The notes below the pieces were generated by a model. That model made no database searches. It saw only the letters and a list, made by a program, of their open reading frames with translations, and was not told where the DNA came from. This document shows, in pieces, positions 51,532 through 61,752 of a stretch of 64,000 nucleotides of DNA. The stretch spans positions 1 to 64,000 of the forward strand of contig CAZOSB010000007.1 of NCBI GenBank assembly GCA_964582545.1, in the 5' to 3' direction. A program made the translations under genes and the position numbers. The DNA comes from JAVVUJ01 sp964582545 (lineage in GTDB: Bacteria > Bacillota > Clostridia > Peptostreptococcales > Anaerovoracaceae). The first letter of the stretch is position 1. The number at the start of each line of letters is the position of its first letter.

Positions 51532-52791
51532 ATGTTAACAAGCGCCGCAAAAGGCACGAAAGATATTTTACCGGATCAGATCTATAAATGGCACTATATT
51601 GAAAATTTATTTCAGGAACACTGTGCAAAATATGGTTTTAAAGAAATCAGAACCCCTATGTTTGAACACACGGAATTATTTTCCAGAGGCGTGGGGGATA
51701 CTACGGATATCGTGGAAAAGCAGATGTACACTTTTGATGATTACGCCCACAGAAGCTTGACATTAAAGCCGGAAGGAACCTCTCCCGTGGGTAGGGCTTT
51801 TGTGGAACACAAGCTCTATGCGGAGGTACAGCCATCCAAGTATTATTATATCATACCTTGTTTTCGTTACGAAAAACCACAGTCCGGTAGGTTGAGACAG
51901 TTTCACCAACTGGGACTGGAGATCTTTGGCTCTGAAAATACTATGGCAGATGCAGAAGTAATCTGTGCCGCCTCCGATTTTTTGGAATCCTTAGGGATTG
52001 AGGATTTAGAGCTAAGAATCAACAGTATCGGCTGTCCCGAATGTAGGGGAGAATACAGGGTGGCTTTAAAAGAGTTTTTAAAGGATAAATACGATGAATT
52101 ATGTATCACCTGCAAAGGAAGATATGAACGAAATCCTATGAGGATTTTAGATTGTAAATCCCATATATGTCACAGCCTTACAGAGGGAGCACCTTTGATG
52201 ATAGATTACCTCTGTGACCACTGTAAAACCTCTTTTGATAACTTGAAAAACAATTTGGATGATTTTCAAATAACCTACATAGTGGATCCGTCCATCGTGC
52301 GTGGGTTGGACTACTATACTAAGACGGCATTTGAGTTTGTATCTAACAAAATCGGTGCACAAGGAACCGTCTGTGGCGGTGGCAGGTATGATCATCTCAT
52401 TGAGGAAATCGGCGGACCACCTATCCCCGGTGTAGGTTTTGGTCTGGGTATTGAGAGACTCTTATTGGTATTGGAAGCTTCCGGCATAGAAATACCCAAG
52501 CCCACAGGTCCTGATGCCTTTATCGTTTTCATGAATGAAGAAGGGAAGTCCAGAGGACTGGCGCTGATGCGTGAATTGCGGGCCAAAGGCTTCAAGGCGG
52601 AAATGGATATTATGGGAAGAAATGTCAAGGGGCAGTTTAAGTATGCGGATAGGCAGGATGCCACCTATACCCTCATCATTGGAGAAGATGAGCTTCGAGA
52701 TGAAACCATCTCTGTAAAAACAATGGCTACATCGGACCAGCGAAAGGTGCCCATTGCCGACATTTCAAAGGTTTTAAAAGGAGAGATATAA
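51532..52791 (+). CDS. hisS: Histidyl-tRNA synthetase
   Basis: Class II aminoacyl-tRNA synthetase of 419 aa. Motif 2 region CFRYEKPQSGRLRQFHQLG, the histidine-binding RGLDYYTKTAFEF, motif 3 GFGLGIERLLLVL and a C-terminal anticodon-binding domain are all present. GGGAGG lies before the ATG. It adjoins aspS without a gap, the usual Firmicutes hisS-aspS pair. No T-box leader lies before it. Confidence 0.96.
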   Translation: MLTSAAKGTKDILPDQIYKWHYIENLFQEHCAKYGFKEIRTPMFEHTELFSRGVGDTTDIVEKQMYTFDDYAHRSLTLKPEGTSPVGRAFVEHKLYAEVQPSKYYYIIPCFRYEKPQSGRLRQFHQLGLEIFGSENTMADAEVICAASDFLESLGIEDLELRINSIGCPECRGEYRVALKEFLKDKYDELCITCKGRYERNPMRILDCKSHICHSLTEGAPLMIDYLCDHCKTSFDNLKNNLDDFQITYIVDPSIVRGLDYYTKTAFEFVSNKIGAQGTVCGGGRYDHLIEEIGGPPIPGVGFGLGIERLLLVLEASGIEIPKPTGPDAFIVFMNEEGKSRGLALMRELRAKGFKAEMDIMGRNVKGQFKYADRQDATYTLIIGEDELRDETISVKTMATSDQRKVPIADISKVLKGEI

Positions 52792-54579
52792 ATGAGTGAA
52801 ATTTTCAAACGAACCCATATGTGTGGTATACTGACTGCTAAAAATATTGAGGAACAGGTCGTACTGAATGGATGGATTCAAAAGAGAAGAAATCTTGGCA
52901 GTTTGATTTTCTGTGATTTACGTGATAAAACGGGCATCGTACAGATCGTGTTTCACGACCATATTCCCAAGGAACTCTTTGATAAAGCGGACAAGCTGAG
53001 AGGGGAATACGTCGTTGGAATCAAAGGAATCGTTAAGGAAAGGGAATCAAAGAATTCGGAACTAGCCACAGGTGAGATTGAAATTTACGCAGAAGCCTTG
53101 GAAATCTACTCTGAAGCAGAAACACCTCCCATCTATATAAAGGATGACGACAAGGTGGATGACAACTTAAGGTTAAAATATCGATACTTGGATCTAAGGA
53201 AGCTTAAGATGCAGCAGAATCTTACCTTTCGTCACAACATAAGTAAGGTTACACGAGAATACTTTGATCGTATGGGATTTACAGAGGTAGAAACCCCTAT
53301 GCTCATCAAACCAACTCCGGAAGGAGCTAGAGACTATCTGGTTCCCAGCAGAGTCAACCAAGGTCAATTTTATGCATTGCCGCAATCTCCTCAAATGTTC
53401 AAACAACTTTTGATGGTGGGTGGTACAGATCGATACTTTCAAATCGTAAAATGCTTTCGAGATGAGGACCTCCGTGCAGATAGGCAGCCGGAATTTACTC
53501 AAATTGACATAGAAACCTCCTTTGTGGATGTGGACGATGTATTGGAGATCCAAGAGGGTTTTATGAAAACACTCTTTCAGGAAATTTTAGGGGTAGAGGT
53601 GAAAACACCTTTCCCACGATATTCCTACGATGAGGCTATGGAGAGATATGGCAGCGACAAGCCGGATACTCGTTTTGGTTTTGAGTTAAACTGTCTGAAT
53701 GATTTAGTAGAAGGCTGTGACTTCCAAGTATTCACCAATGCCCTTAAGGCCGGGGGTGATGTAAGAGCCATCAATATCCAAGGTGGTGCGGAAAAGTTCA
53801 GCAGAAAAGACATCGACAAGCTACAGGATTCCATCAAGGCTTATGGTGCAAAGGGTCTTGCCTGGATTAAAATTGAGGAAAATACGATTACGACACCAAT
53901 CAGTAAGTTCTTCTCAGAGGAAAAATTGACGGAAGTTGTCCATAAATGTTATGGTAAACCTGGAGATTTGATTCTGATAGTGGCAGATAAACCAAAGGTG
54001 GTATTTGATAGCCTTGGATTTTTGCGAAGAGATATTGCAGGAAAGATGGGGCTTTTAGACGATAAGGTATTTAATCTTTTATGGGTGGTAGACTTCCCAC
54101 TCTATGAATACGACGAGGAATCTGGAAGATATTTTGCAATGCACCATCCGTTTACTTCTCCTAAGATGGAGGATGTGGCATTGATGGACAGCGACCCAGG
54201 TAAGGTAAGAGCCAAGGCTTATGACTTGGTGCTCAACGGCGTAGAGCTGGGGGGTGGAAGCATTAGAATTCACAATAGAGAGTTGCAACAGAAGATGTTT
54301 CAGGTTTTGGGACTTTCAGAGGAGGAAGCCAACAGCAAATTTGGCTTTTTACTGGAAGCCTTCCGTTATGGAACACCACCACATGGAGGCATAGCCTACG
54401 GTTTGGATCGTATTGTCATGCTTTTATCCGGTCAACACAGCATCAGAGAGGTCATCGCATTTCCAAAGAACCAAGCGGCCGTTTGTATGGTCAGCGAAGC
54501 TCCTTCCGTGGCATCTCAGGAACAGTTGGACGAGCTAGGCATAGGTATTGTATCTCCATATAGGGTTGAGTTAGAATAA
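52792..54579 (+). CDS. aspS: Aspartyl-tRNA synthetase
   Basis: Class II synthetase of 595 aa of the bacterial type. N-terminal OB-fold (LNGWIQKRRNLGSLIFCDLRD), class II core with CFRDEDLRADRQPEFTQID, inserted GAD domain (~300-400) and motif 3 GIAYGLDRIVML. Its start codon directly follows the hisS stop; the ribosome site AAGGAG lies inside hisS. Whether it also charges tRNA-Asn cannot be told from this window. Confidence 0.96.
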   Translation: MSEIFKRTHMCGILTAKNIEEQVVLNGWIQKRRNLGSLIFCDLRDKTGIVQIVFHDHIPKELFDKADKLRGEYVVGIKGIVKERESKNSELATGEIEIYAEALEIYSEAETPPIYIKDDDKVDDNLRLKYRYLDLRKLKMQQNLTFRHNISKVTREYFDRMGFTEVETPMLIKPTPEGARDYLVPSRVNQGQFYALPQSPQMFKQLLMVGGTDRYFQIVKCFRDEDLRADRQPEFTQIDIETSFVDVDDVLEIQEGFMKTLFQEILGVEVKTPFPRYSYDEAMERYGSDKPDTRFGFELNCLNDLVEGCDFQVFTNALKAGGDVRAINIQGGAEKFSRKDIDKLQDSIKAYGAKGLAWIKIEENTITTPISKFFSEEKLTEVVHKCYGKPGDLILIVADKPKVVFDSLGFLRRDIAGKMGLLDDKVFNLLWVVDFPLYEYDEESGRYFAMHHPFTSPKMEDVALMDSDPGKVRAKAYDLVLNGVELGGGSIRIHNRELQQKMFQVLGLSEEEANSKFGFLLEAFRYGTPPHGGIAYGLDRIVMLLSGQHSIREVIAFPKNQAAVCMVSEAPSVASQEQLDELGIGIVSPYRVELE

Positions 54580-54665
54580 AATTTGGTTTAGCAAATGTAG
54601 AATTTAATGAGTGAATGTAGAATTTGCTATGGTAAAGAAAATTAGGAATATAATAGGAATATAAA

Positions 54666-55268
54666 ATGAAGATAGGAATTTTTGGCGGTAGTTTTGATCC
54701 CATACACATAGGGCATTTGATCTTGGCAGAAGAAGCCTTCCTACAAGCGGGTTTGGATCAAATTTTATTTATGCCTGCCAAGGTTTCTCCCTTTAAACAA
54801 AATCAGGAGATGGCTTCAGAGTTTCATCGGCTGGAAATGATTAAATTGGCAATAAAGGGCAATGACAAATTTCAATTTTCTGATTATGAGTTTCGGGGTC
54901 AGGACGTATCTTATACCATTCATACCTTAAGGGGTTTAAAAAAACTCTTGGGTGAAGAACATAACTTATATTTCATTATGGGAACAGATGCATTTTTAGA
55001 TATTGAAAAATGGTATTGTTCTAAGGAATTATTGATGGAATTTTCTTTTATCATCGGTTCAAGACCGGGATATAAGGAAGATTTGTTAATGAATATCATC
55101 TATTCATTAAAGAATAAATATCCCTGTGACCTGATAAAAATAAGGAATCGGCATATAGAGATATCCTCTTCAGGGTTAAAACAAAGTTGGAAAGAGTGTA
55201 GGAGCATCCAATATCTGGTGCCGAAAGAAGTGGAGGAGTATATCATTGCCCAGAAGCTCTATAGATGA
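54666..55268 (+). CDS. nadD: Nicotinate-nucleotide adenylyltransferase
   Basis: Enzyme of 200 aa that adenylates nicotinate mononucleotide in NAD synthesis. The nucleotidyltransferase motif GGSFDPIHIGH (residues 7-17) and ISSSGLK near the C-terminus (ISSTxIR equivalent) identify it. It overlaps the yqeK start by 23 bases. The nadD-yqeK-rsfS-leuS order is typical of Firmicutes. Confidence 0.93.
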   Translation: MKIGIFGGSFDPIHIGHLILAEEAFLQAGLDQILFMPAKVSPFKQNQEMASEFHRLEMIKLAIKGNDKFQFSDYEFRGQDVSYTIHTLRGLKKLLGEEHNLYFIMGTDAFLDIEKWYCSKELLMEFSFIIGSRPGYKEDLLMNIIYSLKNKYPCDLIKIRNRHIEISSSGLKQSWKECRSIQYLVPKEVEEYIIAQKLYR

Positions 55269-55782
55269 GTATTTAGAGAAGCACTTATCGGAGAAACGAA
55301 GAAAACATACGTACGGGGTGCGGGATGAGATTCTCAAGTTGGCACAACGTTGGAGCATTTCGGCGGAAAAGGCAGAGCTTGCCGCCTTATGCCATGATTT
55401 TTTTCGAACGGAGGAAAGAGAAAATAATCTGACACACGGACCTAAGGCAGCTGACTATTTAGAACATAATTACGAAAAACTTGGGCTTTCAAGGGATCAA
55501 ATCCAAAGGGATTTGTTAAATGCTATTTGCTATCACACTACGGGACGGGCTCATATGTCTGAACTAGAGAAAATCTTGTTCTTGGCAGATGCCATAGAGC
55601 CCAATCGCACTTATGGTAAGGTGGAGATGCTGAGAAAATTGGCCTATGAGGATTTGGATAAGGCATGCCTGGAAACTTTAAGAGCCACCGTGGATTATTT
55701 GAAGATTCAAGGGATTGAGCCTGATGAAGATACATGCCAAGCCATAAACTGGATGATTAATGAAGTTTCAGCTAATAAATAA
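55246..55782 (+). CDS. yqeK: HD-domain Ap4A hydrolase YqeK
   Basis: Bis(5'-nucleosyl)-tetraphosphatase (symmetrical) of the YqeK family, 178 aa. HD residues appear as KRRKHTYGV, ALCHDFF, THGPKAADYL, CYHTTGR and FLADAIEPNRTY. The start is a TTG at 55246 inside nadD, 9 bases after GGAGG. Such overlap suggests translational coupling. It degrades the alarmone Ap4A to ADP. Confidence 0.88.
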   Translation: MPRSSIDEYLEKHLSEKRRKHTYGVRDEILKLAQRWSISAEKAELAALCHDFFRTEERENNLTHGPKAADYLEHNYEKLGLSRDQIQRDLLNAICYHTTGRAHMSELEKILFLADAIEPNRTYGKVEMLRKLAYEDLDKACLETLRATVDYLKIQGIEPDEDTCQAINWMINEVSANK

Positions 55783-55926
55783 TTATGAAAGAACAACTAT
55801 ATGAAAGAGCAGCTAATTGTTATGAAATAAATAAATAAACGAGATCAATTGATAATTAAATATTTTAGTCAAAATAAATGAAGAAATAAGCTTAAACATA
55901 AGAAAATGAGAAAATTGGAGGGAAAT

Positions 55927-56274
55927 ATGACGAGTAAAGAAATTGCGATCCAAGCGGCAAGGCTGTTGGATGGGAAAAAAGCGCAGGACATCATGATCTT
56001 GGATATTGGATCTAGATCTTCCTTTGCAGATTTTATGGTCATTTCTTCCGGGGGCTCAGAACGTCAAGTGGGTACCCTGTCTGAAGAAGTGGATGACCAG
56101 TTTGCCAAAGAAGGAGTGATTTTGAAGAACATCGAGGGGAAGAAAAATTCTGGATGGATTTTGATGGATTATGGTGATGTAATCATCAACGTGTTCTCTC
56201 AAGAGCAAAGACAACGCTACAATATTGAGAAAATATGGAGTGACTGCGATTTAGTAGAATTTATGGAAGAATAA
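55927..56274 (+). CDS. rsfS: Ribosome silencing factor RsfS
   Basis: A 115-aa protein of the Iojap/RsfS family that binds ribosomal protein L14 and blocks subunit joining in starvation. DIMILDIGSRSSFADFMVISSG and GWILMDYGDVIINVFSQEQRQRYNIEKIWSD are diagnostic. The frame is open from 55906, but GGAGG lies right before the ATG at 55927. The 144-base gap after yqeK shows no feature I recognise. Confidence 0.93.
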   Translation: MTSKEIAIQAARLLDGKKAQDIMILDIGSRSSFADFMVISSGGSERQVGTLSEEVDDQFAKEGVILKNIEGKKNSGWILMDYGDVIINVFSQEQRQRYNIEKIWSDCDLVEFMEE

Positions 56275-56368
56275 ATATATTTATCTAGTTTAAGGTCAAT
56301 GCTGAGATTAGATAGATGTATAGTTTATAAAACGATGTACGATTATCATCAAATATAAGGAGGAACTA

Positions 56369-58849
56369 ATGATCGAACGCTATAACTATTCAGAAATTGA
56401 ACCGAAATGGCAGAAGTATTGGGAAGATAACAAACTTTTTCAATCCGATGAAGATTTATCTAAAAAGAAATATTATCTGTTGGAGATGTTCCCTTACCCC
56501 TCAGGTAAATTGCATATGGGACATGTCAGAAACTATTCTATAGGAGATGTGGCCACCAGATACTTAAAAATGAACGGATACAACGTACTTCATCCCATGG
56601 GTTGGGATTCCTTCGGTTTACCTGCGGAAAATGCCGCTATTAAAAACGGCATTCATCCAAACCTTTGGACATGGGACAATATCGGCGAAATGCGTGATCA
56701 GTTGAAGCAGCTTGGGCTTTCCTATGATTGGGAAAGAGAAGTAGCCACCTGTCATCCCGATTACTATAAATGGATGCAATGGATCTTTATTCAATTTTTT
56801 AATAAAGGTCTTGCGTACAAGAAGAAAAACCCTGTGAATTGGTGTCCTTCTTGCCAGACGGTGTTAGCCAACGAGCAGGTGGTGGAAGGTGCTTGTGAAA
56901 GATGTAGCACTGCCGTTGGAAAGAAGGATTTGGATCAGTGGTATTTAAAGATTACAGACTATGCAGATAGGCTGCTAGAAGATTTGGATAAGCTGGAAGG
57001 CTGGCCCAATAAAGTCAAGGTCATGCAGAAAAACTGGATTGGTAAAAGCATCGGGGGAGAGGTAGATTTTCCCATAGAAGGTTTTGACAAGGAGCTTAGC
57101 ATCTTTACCACTCGTCCGGATACTTTGTATGGAGTAACCTATATGGTTTTAGCTCCGGAACACCCTTACGTCAAGGAATTGGTAGCAGGAACAGAGCATG
57201 AAAAGCCTGTAGATGAATTTATGAACAAACTGCAGTATTTGAGTGATATCGACCGATCCGCCACTACGTTGGAAAAGGATGGAGTCTTTATCGGTCGCTA
57301 TGCCATCAATCCGATGAATGATAAGAAGGTACCTATCTATATCGCCAACTATGTTCTTATGGATTACGGTACAGGCGCTATTATGGCAGTGCCGGCCCAC
57401 GACCAGAGAGACTTTGACTTTGCTATTAAATATGGCTTAGACATCATTCCTGTAGTAGATACGAAAGATCCTGCAATCGATGTAAACGATTTGAAAGAGG
57501 CCTTTGTAGCAGAGGGAACCATGATCAATTCCGGTCCCTTTGACGGTATGAACAATAAAGAAGCCATCGTAAAAATTGTTGAGTTTTTGGAAGATAAAAA
57601 AATTGGCAAAAAGTCCATCAATTTTAGGCTGAGGGATTGGCTCATTTCCAGACAGAGATACTGGGGTACTCCCATTCCTATGATTTATTGTGAGGACTGC
57701 GGTTGGGTGGCAGAAAAAGAAGAAAACCTTCCAGTCTTGTTGCCTACCGACGTGGTTTTCAGCGGTAAGGGAGAATCACCTTTAACCACAAGTCCAACCT
57801 TCCGGGAGACTTCCTGTCCAAAATGTGGTAAAAAAGCACAGCGGGAAACGGATACTATGGATACCTTCCTAGATTCCTCCTGGTATTTCCTGCGTTATAC
57901 AGATGCCAACAATAGCCAGCAGGTATTCGACAAAGAAAAGGCGAAGTACTGGATGGCTGTGGATCAATACATCGGTGGAGTGGAGCACGCTATCTTACAT
58001 CTGCTGTATGCCAGATTTTTTAATAAATTTTTGTATGACATCGGTTGGGCGCCCACATCAGAACCCTTTACGAACCTTTTGACCCAAGGGATGGTTCTAA
58101 AGGATGGAAAAAAGATGTCAAAATCTTTGGGTAACGTGGTAAGCCCAGAAGAAATCATTAAGAAATATGGAGCAGATACAGCTAGGCTCTTTATTCTCTT
58201 TGCTTCTCCGCCGGAAAAGGAACTGGAATGGTCCGATGCCGGGGTAGAAGGCAGTTATAAATTTTTGAACAGAGTACATCGTTTGGTCTTTGAGCTGTCA
58301 AGCAAGGTACAGTCCCAGGAGGAAGCCTTTACGGTAGAAACCGAGTGGGATAAATCTTTAGCCTACGTGATGAATACTACGATTAAGAAGGTTTCTGAGG
58401 ATGTGGGAGGCAGATTCAACTTTAACACTGCCATAAGTTCTATCATGGAATTTGTAAATGAGCTGTACAGATATAAGGAATTAGAAGAAAAAAATCTGAG
58501 TTTATTAAAGGTTGCTTTGAAAAATTTAGTTTTAATCCTGTCGCCGTTTACTCCGCATATTTGTGAAGAAATGTGGGAACATATGGGTAATACAGGCTCT
58601 GTCTACGCTGCAACGTGGCCTTCTTATGATGAGAAAGCCATGGTGAAGGATACGGTGGAAGTGGTCATTCAAATCAATGGAAAAGTAAAGGAAAAAATCG
58701 TTGTTCCCAACGGTCTAGGTAAGGACGAATTTATTGCCTTGGCCATGGAAAATGAAAAGGTAAAAGGGGTTCTGGATGGTAAGGAGATCGTAAAGACCAT
58801 TGCAGTTCTCAATAAATTGCTAAATATAGTTACTAAACTTACAAACTGA
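56369..58849 (+). CDS. leuS: Leucyl-tRNA synthetase
   Basis: Class I synthetase of 826 aa. The HIGH motif appears as HMGH in YPSGKLHMGHVRNYS, KMSKS in KDGKKMSKSLGNVV; a zinc-binding segment (CPSC...CERC), the CP1 editing domain (FTTRPDTLYG) and the leucine-specific and anticodon domains are present. AAGGAGG precedes the ATG. The 94-base gap upstream is too short for a T-box leader. Confidence 0.96.
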   Translation: MIERYNYSEIEPKWQKYWEDNKLFQSDEDLSKKKYYLLEMFPYPSGKLHMGHVRNYSIGDVATRYLKMNGYNVLHPMGWDSFGLPAENAAIKNGIHPNLWTWDNIGEMRDQLKQLGLSYDWEREVATCHPDYYKWMQWIFIQFFNKGLAYKKKNPVNWCPSCQTVLANEQVVEGACERCSTAVGKKDLDQWYLKITDYADRLLEDLDKLEGWPNKVKVMQKNWIGKSIGGEVDFPIEGFDKELSIFTTRPDTLYGVTYMVLAPEHPYVKELVAGTEHEKPVDEFMNKLQYLSDIDRSATTLEKDGVFIGRYAINPMNDKKVPIYIANYVLMDYGTGAIMAVPAHDQRDFDFAIKYGLDIIPVVDTKDPAIDVNDLKEAFVAEGTMINSGPFDGMNNKEAIVKIVEFLEDKKIGKKSINFRLRDWLISRQRYWGTPIPMIYCEDCGWVAEKEENLPVLLPTDVVFSGKGESPLTTSPTFRETSCPKCGKKAQRETDTMDTFLDSSWYFLRYTDANNSQQVFDKEKAKYWMAVDQYIGGVEHAILHLLYARFFNKFLYDIGWAPTSEPFTNLLTQGMVLKDGKKMSKSLGNVVSPEEIIKKYGADTARLFILFASPPEKELEWSDAGVEGSYKFLNRVHRLVFELSSKVQSQEEAFTVETEWDKSLAYVMNTTIKKVSEDVGGRFNFNTAISSIMEFVNELYRYKELEEKNLSLLKVALKNLVLILSPFTPHICEEMWEHMGNTGSVYAATWPSYDEKAMVKDTVEVVIQINGKVKEKIVVPNGLGKDEFIALAMENEKVKGVLDGKEIVKTIAVLNKLLNIVTKLTN

Positions 58850-58862
58850 AAGGATATATAAA

Positions 58863-60545
58863 TTGAAAATATTAGAAAATGCAAAGGGAGGCGGCGGCTC
58901 AGTCAAAGTGATTCCTATCGGGGGTTTGAACGAAATTGGAAAAAATATGACCCTGTTGGAATACAAAAATGAGATCATCATTATTGACTGTGGACTGTCC
59001 TTTCCTGATGATGAAATGTTCGGAATCGACATCGTTATCCCAGACTTCAGCTATTTGATTAAGAATAGCGCTAAAATTAAAGGCATGGTAATTACCCATG
59101 GTCACGAGGATCATATCGGTGCTATACCTTATTTGTTAAAGCAAGTCAACGTGCCTCTATATGGAACGAGGCTTACCTTGGGTTTGGTGGAAAACAAGCT
59201 GAAGGAGCACGGGATTAAGGCAAAGCTCAATACTGTTACTGCAGGAGATACCATCAAATTAGGGGATTTTCAAATCCAAACCATCAGAATGACGCATTCG
59301 ATTGCAGATGCCGTTTGTCTGGCCATAACCACGCCTGTGGGGGTGATTTTCCATACAGGTGATTTTAAAATTGACTACACTCCTGTGGACGGAGAACCTA
59401 TAGATTTTCAGAAGTTAGCGGAAATCGGTAAAAAAGGTGTTACCTTAATGTTGGCGGATAGTACCAATGCTGAAAGAAAAGGGTATACCTCTTCTGAAAA
59501 AACTGTGGGAACAGTCTTAGAGAATATCTTCAGAGGCTCAGAATCCAGAATTATCATCGCTACCTTTTCTTCCAACGTGCACAGAGTTCAGAAGATTATC
59601 AATACAGCTGTGATGTTTGGAAGAAAGGTATCCGTATCGGGTCGAAGTATGCTCAACGTGGTATCTTTGGGCATAGAGCTGGGATATTTAAAAATTCCGG
59701 CAAACGTTATGGTGGATATCAATAAGACAAAAAATATTCCGGATAAGGAACTGTTGATTATCACTACGGGAAGCCAAGGAGAACCCATGTCCGCTCTTTC
59801 CAGAATGGCTTCAGCAGAGCATAAAGCTATTCAAATTAAGAAAGGAGACATGGTCATCCTTTCCTCCAGTCCCGTTCCCGGAAATGAAAAGACCGTTTCC
59901 AATGTCGTCAACAAGCTATTTGAAAAAGGAGCAGAGGTTATCTATTCGGACATCGCTGACATTCATGTATCCGGTCACGCCTGTGCAGAAGAGTTGAAGC
60001 TAATCCACTCACTGATAAAACCGAAGTACTTTATGCCGGTACACGGAGAATATCGTCATCTGAGACAACATGCAATGTTGGCGGAGAATTTGGGTATGCC
60101 TTCCAATAATATCTTTATCTTACAGAACGGTCAAGTGCTTTCCATGTCCAAGGGTAAGGTCAGCAAAACCAAGGAGGAAATTCCTGCATCTGCGGTGATG
60201 GTAGACGGTCTCGGCGTAGGAGATGTGGGAAATATCGTGCTGAGGGACAGAAGGCTTCTATCGGAGTCAGGTTTGATCATCGTGGTGGCTGCTATTGAAA
60301 AAGGAACGGGACAAATCGTATCCGGTCCTGACATCATCTCCAGAGGATTCGTTTATGTGAGAGAAAACGAGGACTTAATCGAATCGGCCAGATCTGCGGT
60401 AGATGCTAGATTGGAACAGTGTGCCCAGGATGGCATTCGAGATTGGGCAGGAATGAAAAACGCTATACGTGATGAACTTAAAACCTTTATCTATCAAAAG
60501 ACAAAGAGAAGTCCAGTGATACTTCCCATATTTTTGGAGGTATAG
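58863..60545 (+). CDS. rnj: Ribonuclease J
   Basis: Endo- and 5'-3' exoribonuclease of 560 aa. Metallo-beta-lactamase core with ITHGHEDHIGAIPY, beta-CASP domain (TTGSQGEPMSALSRMA), SGHA motif and a C-terminal domain. The start is a TTG at 58863, 9 bases after AAAGG; the sequence MKILENAKGGGGSVKV precedes the conserved IPIGGLNEIGKN. It lies 13 bases after leuS. It is central to mRNA decay in Firmicutes that lack RNase E. Confidence 0.94.
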   Translation: MKILENAKGGGGSVKVIPIGGLNEIGKNMTLLEYKNEIIIIDCGLSFPDDEMFGIDIVIPDFSYLIKNSAKIKGMVITHGHEDHIGAIPYLLKQVNVPLYGTRLTLGLVENKLKEHGIKAKLNTVTAGDTIKLGDFQIQTIRMTHSIADAVCLAITTPVGVIFHTGDFKIDYTPVDGEPIDFQKLAEIGKKGVTLMLADSTNAERKGYTSSEKTVGTVLENIFRGSESRIIIATFSSNVHRVQKIINTAVMFGRKVSVSGRSMLNVVSLGIELGYLKIPANVMVDINKTKNIPDKELLIITTGSQGEPMSALSRMASAEHKAIQIKKGDMVILSSSPVPGNEKTVSNVVNKLFEKGAEVIYSDIADIHVSGHACAEELKLIHSLIKPKYFMPVHGEYRHLRQHAMLAENLGMPSNNIFILQNGQVLSMSKGKVSKTKEEIPASAVMVDGLGVGDVGNIVLRDRRLLSESGLIIVVAAIEKGTGQIVSGPDIISRGFVYVRENEDLIESARSAVDARLEQCAQDGIRDWAGMKNAIRDELKTFIYQKTKRSPVILPIFLEV

Positions 60546-60628
60546 AGTTAGAAATGGGGAAAGTTTGAAATAATTTGTGATAATACATTTTAATATTTCA
60601 TTCCCTATATAAGAGGAGGATTCCATTA

Positions 60629-60979
60629 ATGAACGTTCATGACCACGCAAGGGAATTGGCAAATGCCATTAGAAATTCAGAGGAATATATTCTTTACATG
60701 GGATTAAAGGATAAAGCTTCTGAAAATGCGGAACTAACAGAGATTTTAAATGATTTCCAACAAAAACAATTCGAATTGCAGGCAAAGATGATGATGGGAG
60801 AGGAAGCTGGAGCGGACATGATGGAGCAGGTTCAGTCTCTCAACGCCATCATTATGCGAGATCCTTTGGCTGCTCAGTACATGCAGGCGCAAATTCGCTT
60901 CTCTCTGTTGGTAAACGATGTATATAAAATCCTGGGAGATGTATTGCAGTTTGGGAATATGATGAAGGAAGAAGAGTAA
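60629..60979 (+). CDS. YlbF/YmcA-family regulator of RNA processing or development
   Basis: A 116-aa helical protein of the YlbF/YmcA (DUF964) family: VHDHARELANAIRNSEEYILY, the central helix FQQKQFELQAKMMMGEE and NAIIMRDPLAAQYMQAQIRFSLLVNDVYKILGD. In Bacillus these proteins act in the Y-complex that modulates RNase Y and development. AGAGGAGG precedes the ATG. It follows RNase J, consistent with a role in RNA turnover. Confidence 0.85.
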   Translation: MNVHDHARELANAIRNSEEYILYMGLKDKASENAELTEILNDFQQKQFELQAKMMMGEEAGADMMEQVQSLNAIIMRDPLAAQYMQAQIRFSLLVNDVYKILGDVLQFGNMMKEEE

Positions 60980-60980
60980 G

Positions 60981-61667
60981 ATGGTAAGGACTGAAAAGGA
61001 ACTATCCGCCATAGGTGCGGCAGCCGCTTTAGGGGATCTATGCTTTACTCATATTTTAAATTTTATTCAAATTGGTATGACTGAAAAGACCATTGCCGAT
61101 GAAATTAATCGATTTTTACTGACCAATGGTGGGGAAAAGTTAGCCTTTCCTACCATTTGCGTTTCAGGCGCTCGCACGGCTCTTCCCCACGGTGAACCTA
61201 CGGATAAGGTGACCGAAAAAGGTGAGTTTCTCACTTTGGATTTCGGGGCAGTGGTGGACGGTTGCTGTGGTGATATGACGAGGACCATTGCGTTGGGTTC
61301 TGTGAGTCCGGAGCAAAAAAAAGTCTATGACATTGTTTTGAAAGCTCAGGTTGTTGGTTGCGAGGCTGCAAAAGCCGGGTTGGAATGTTACGTACTGGAT
61401 ATGATGGCTAGGGACATCATCAATTTAGAGGGTTATGGTGACTATTTTGTTCACGGGTTGGGACACGGCGTAGGTGCGGAGGTTCATCAAGATCCTCGAA
61501 TCAATGCAAACAGCAGCCACGTGTTGGCAGAGAACATGGCTATTACAATAGAGCCGGGCATCTACATACCGGATAAATTCGGTGTACGCATTGAGGACTT
61601 GGCAATTGTAAAATCTTTTGGTATAATAAACCTGGTACATTCTACCAAGGAGTTAATCATATTATAA
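60981..61667 (+). CDS. M24 metallopeptidase lacking the N-terminal creatinase domain
   Basis: Pita-bread aminopeptidase of 228 aa, consisting of the catalytic domain only. All five dinuclear metal ligands are visible: LDFGAVVDGCCGDMTRT (two Asp), HGLGHGVG (His), IEPGIY (Glu) and RIED (Glu). The sequence is closer to Xaa-Pro dipeptidase/aminopeptidase P than to methionine aminopeptidase. The usual PepQ/PepP before efp is ~355 aa; here the start falls exactly at the domain border (VRTEKELSAI). Its start codon follows the previous stop by one base. It may be a natural short form. Confidence 0.85.
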   Translation: MVRTEKELSAIGAAAALGDLCFTHILNFIQIGMTEKTIADEINRFLLTNGGEKLAFPTICVSGARTALPHGEPTDKVTEKGEFLTLDFGAVVDGCCGDMTRTIALGSVSPEQKKVYDIVLKAQVVGCEAAKAGLECYVLDMMARDIINLEGYGDYFVHGLGHGVGAEVHQDPRINANSSHVLAENMAITIEPGIYIPDKFGVRIEDLAIVKSFGIINLVHSTKELIIL

Positions 61668-61752
61668 TGGCAACCGCAATCTTCTTTTTCTAATAAAAAA
61701 GCTTCGGTTGGGAAATAATTTTGTTTGAAAAAATAAGAAATGGAGATGAAAA

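Noticed and set aside
56275..56368. T-box leader before leuS (also considered for hisS)
   Set aside because: The gaps are too short and no T-box consensus is visible.
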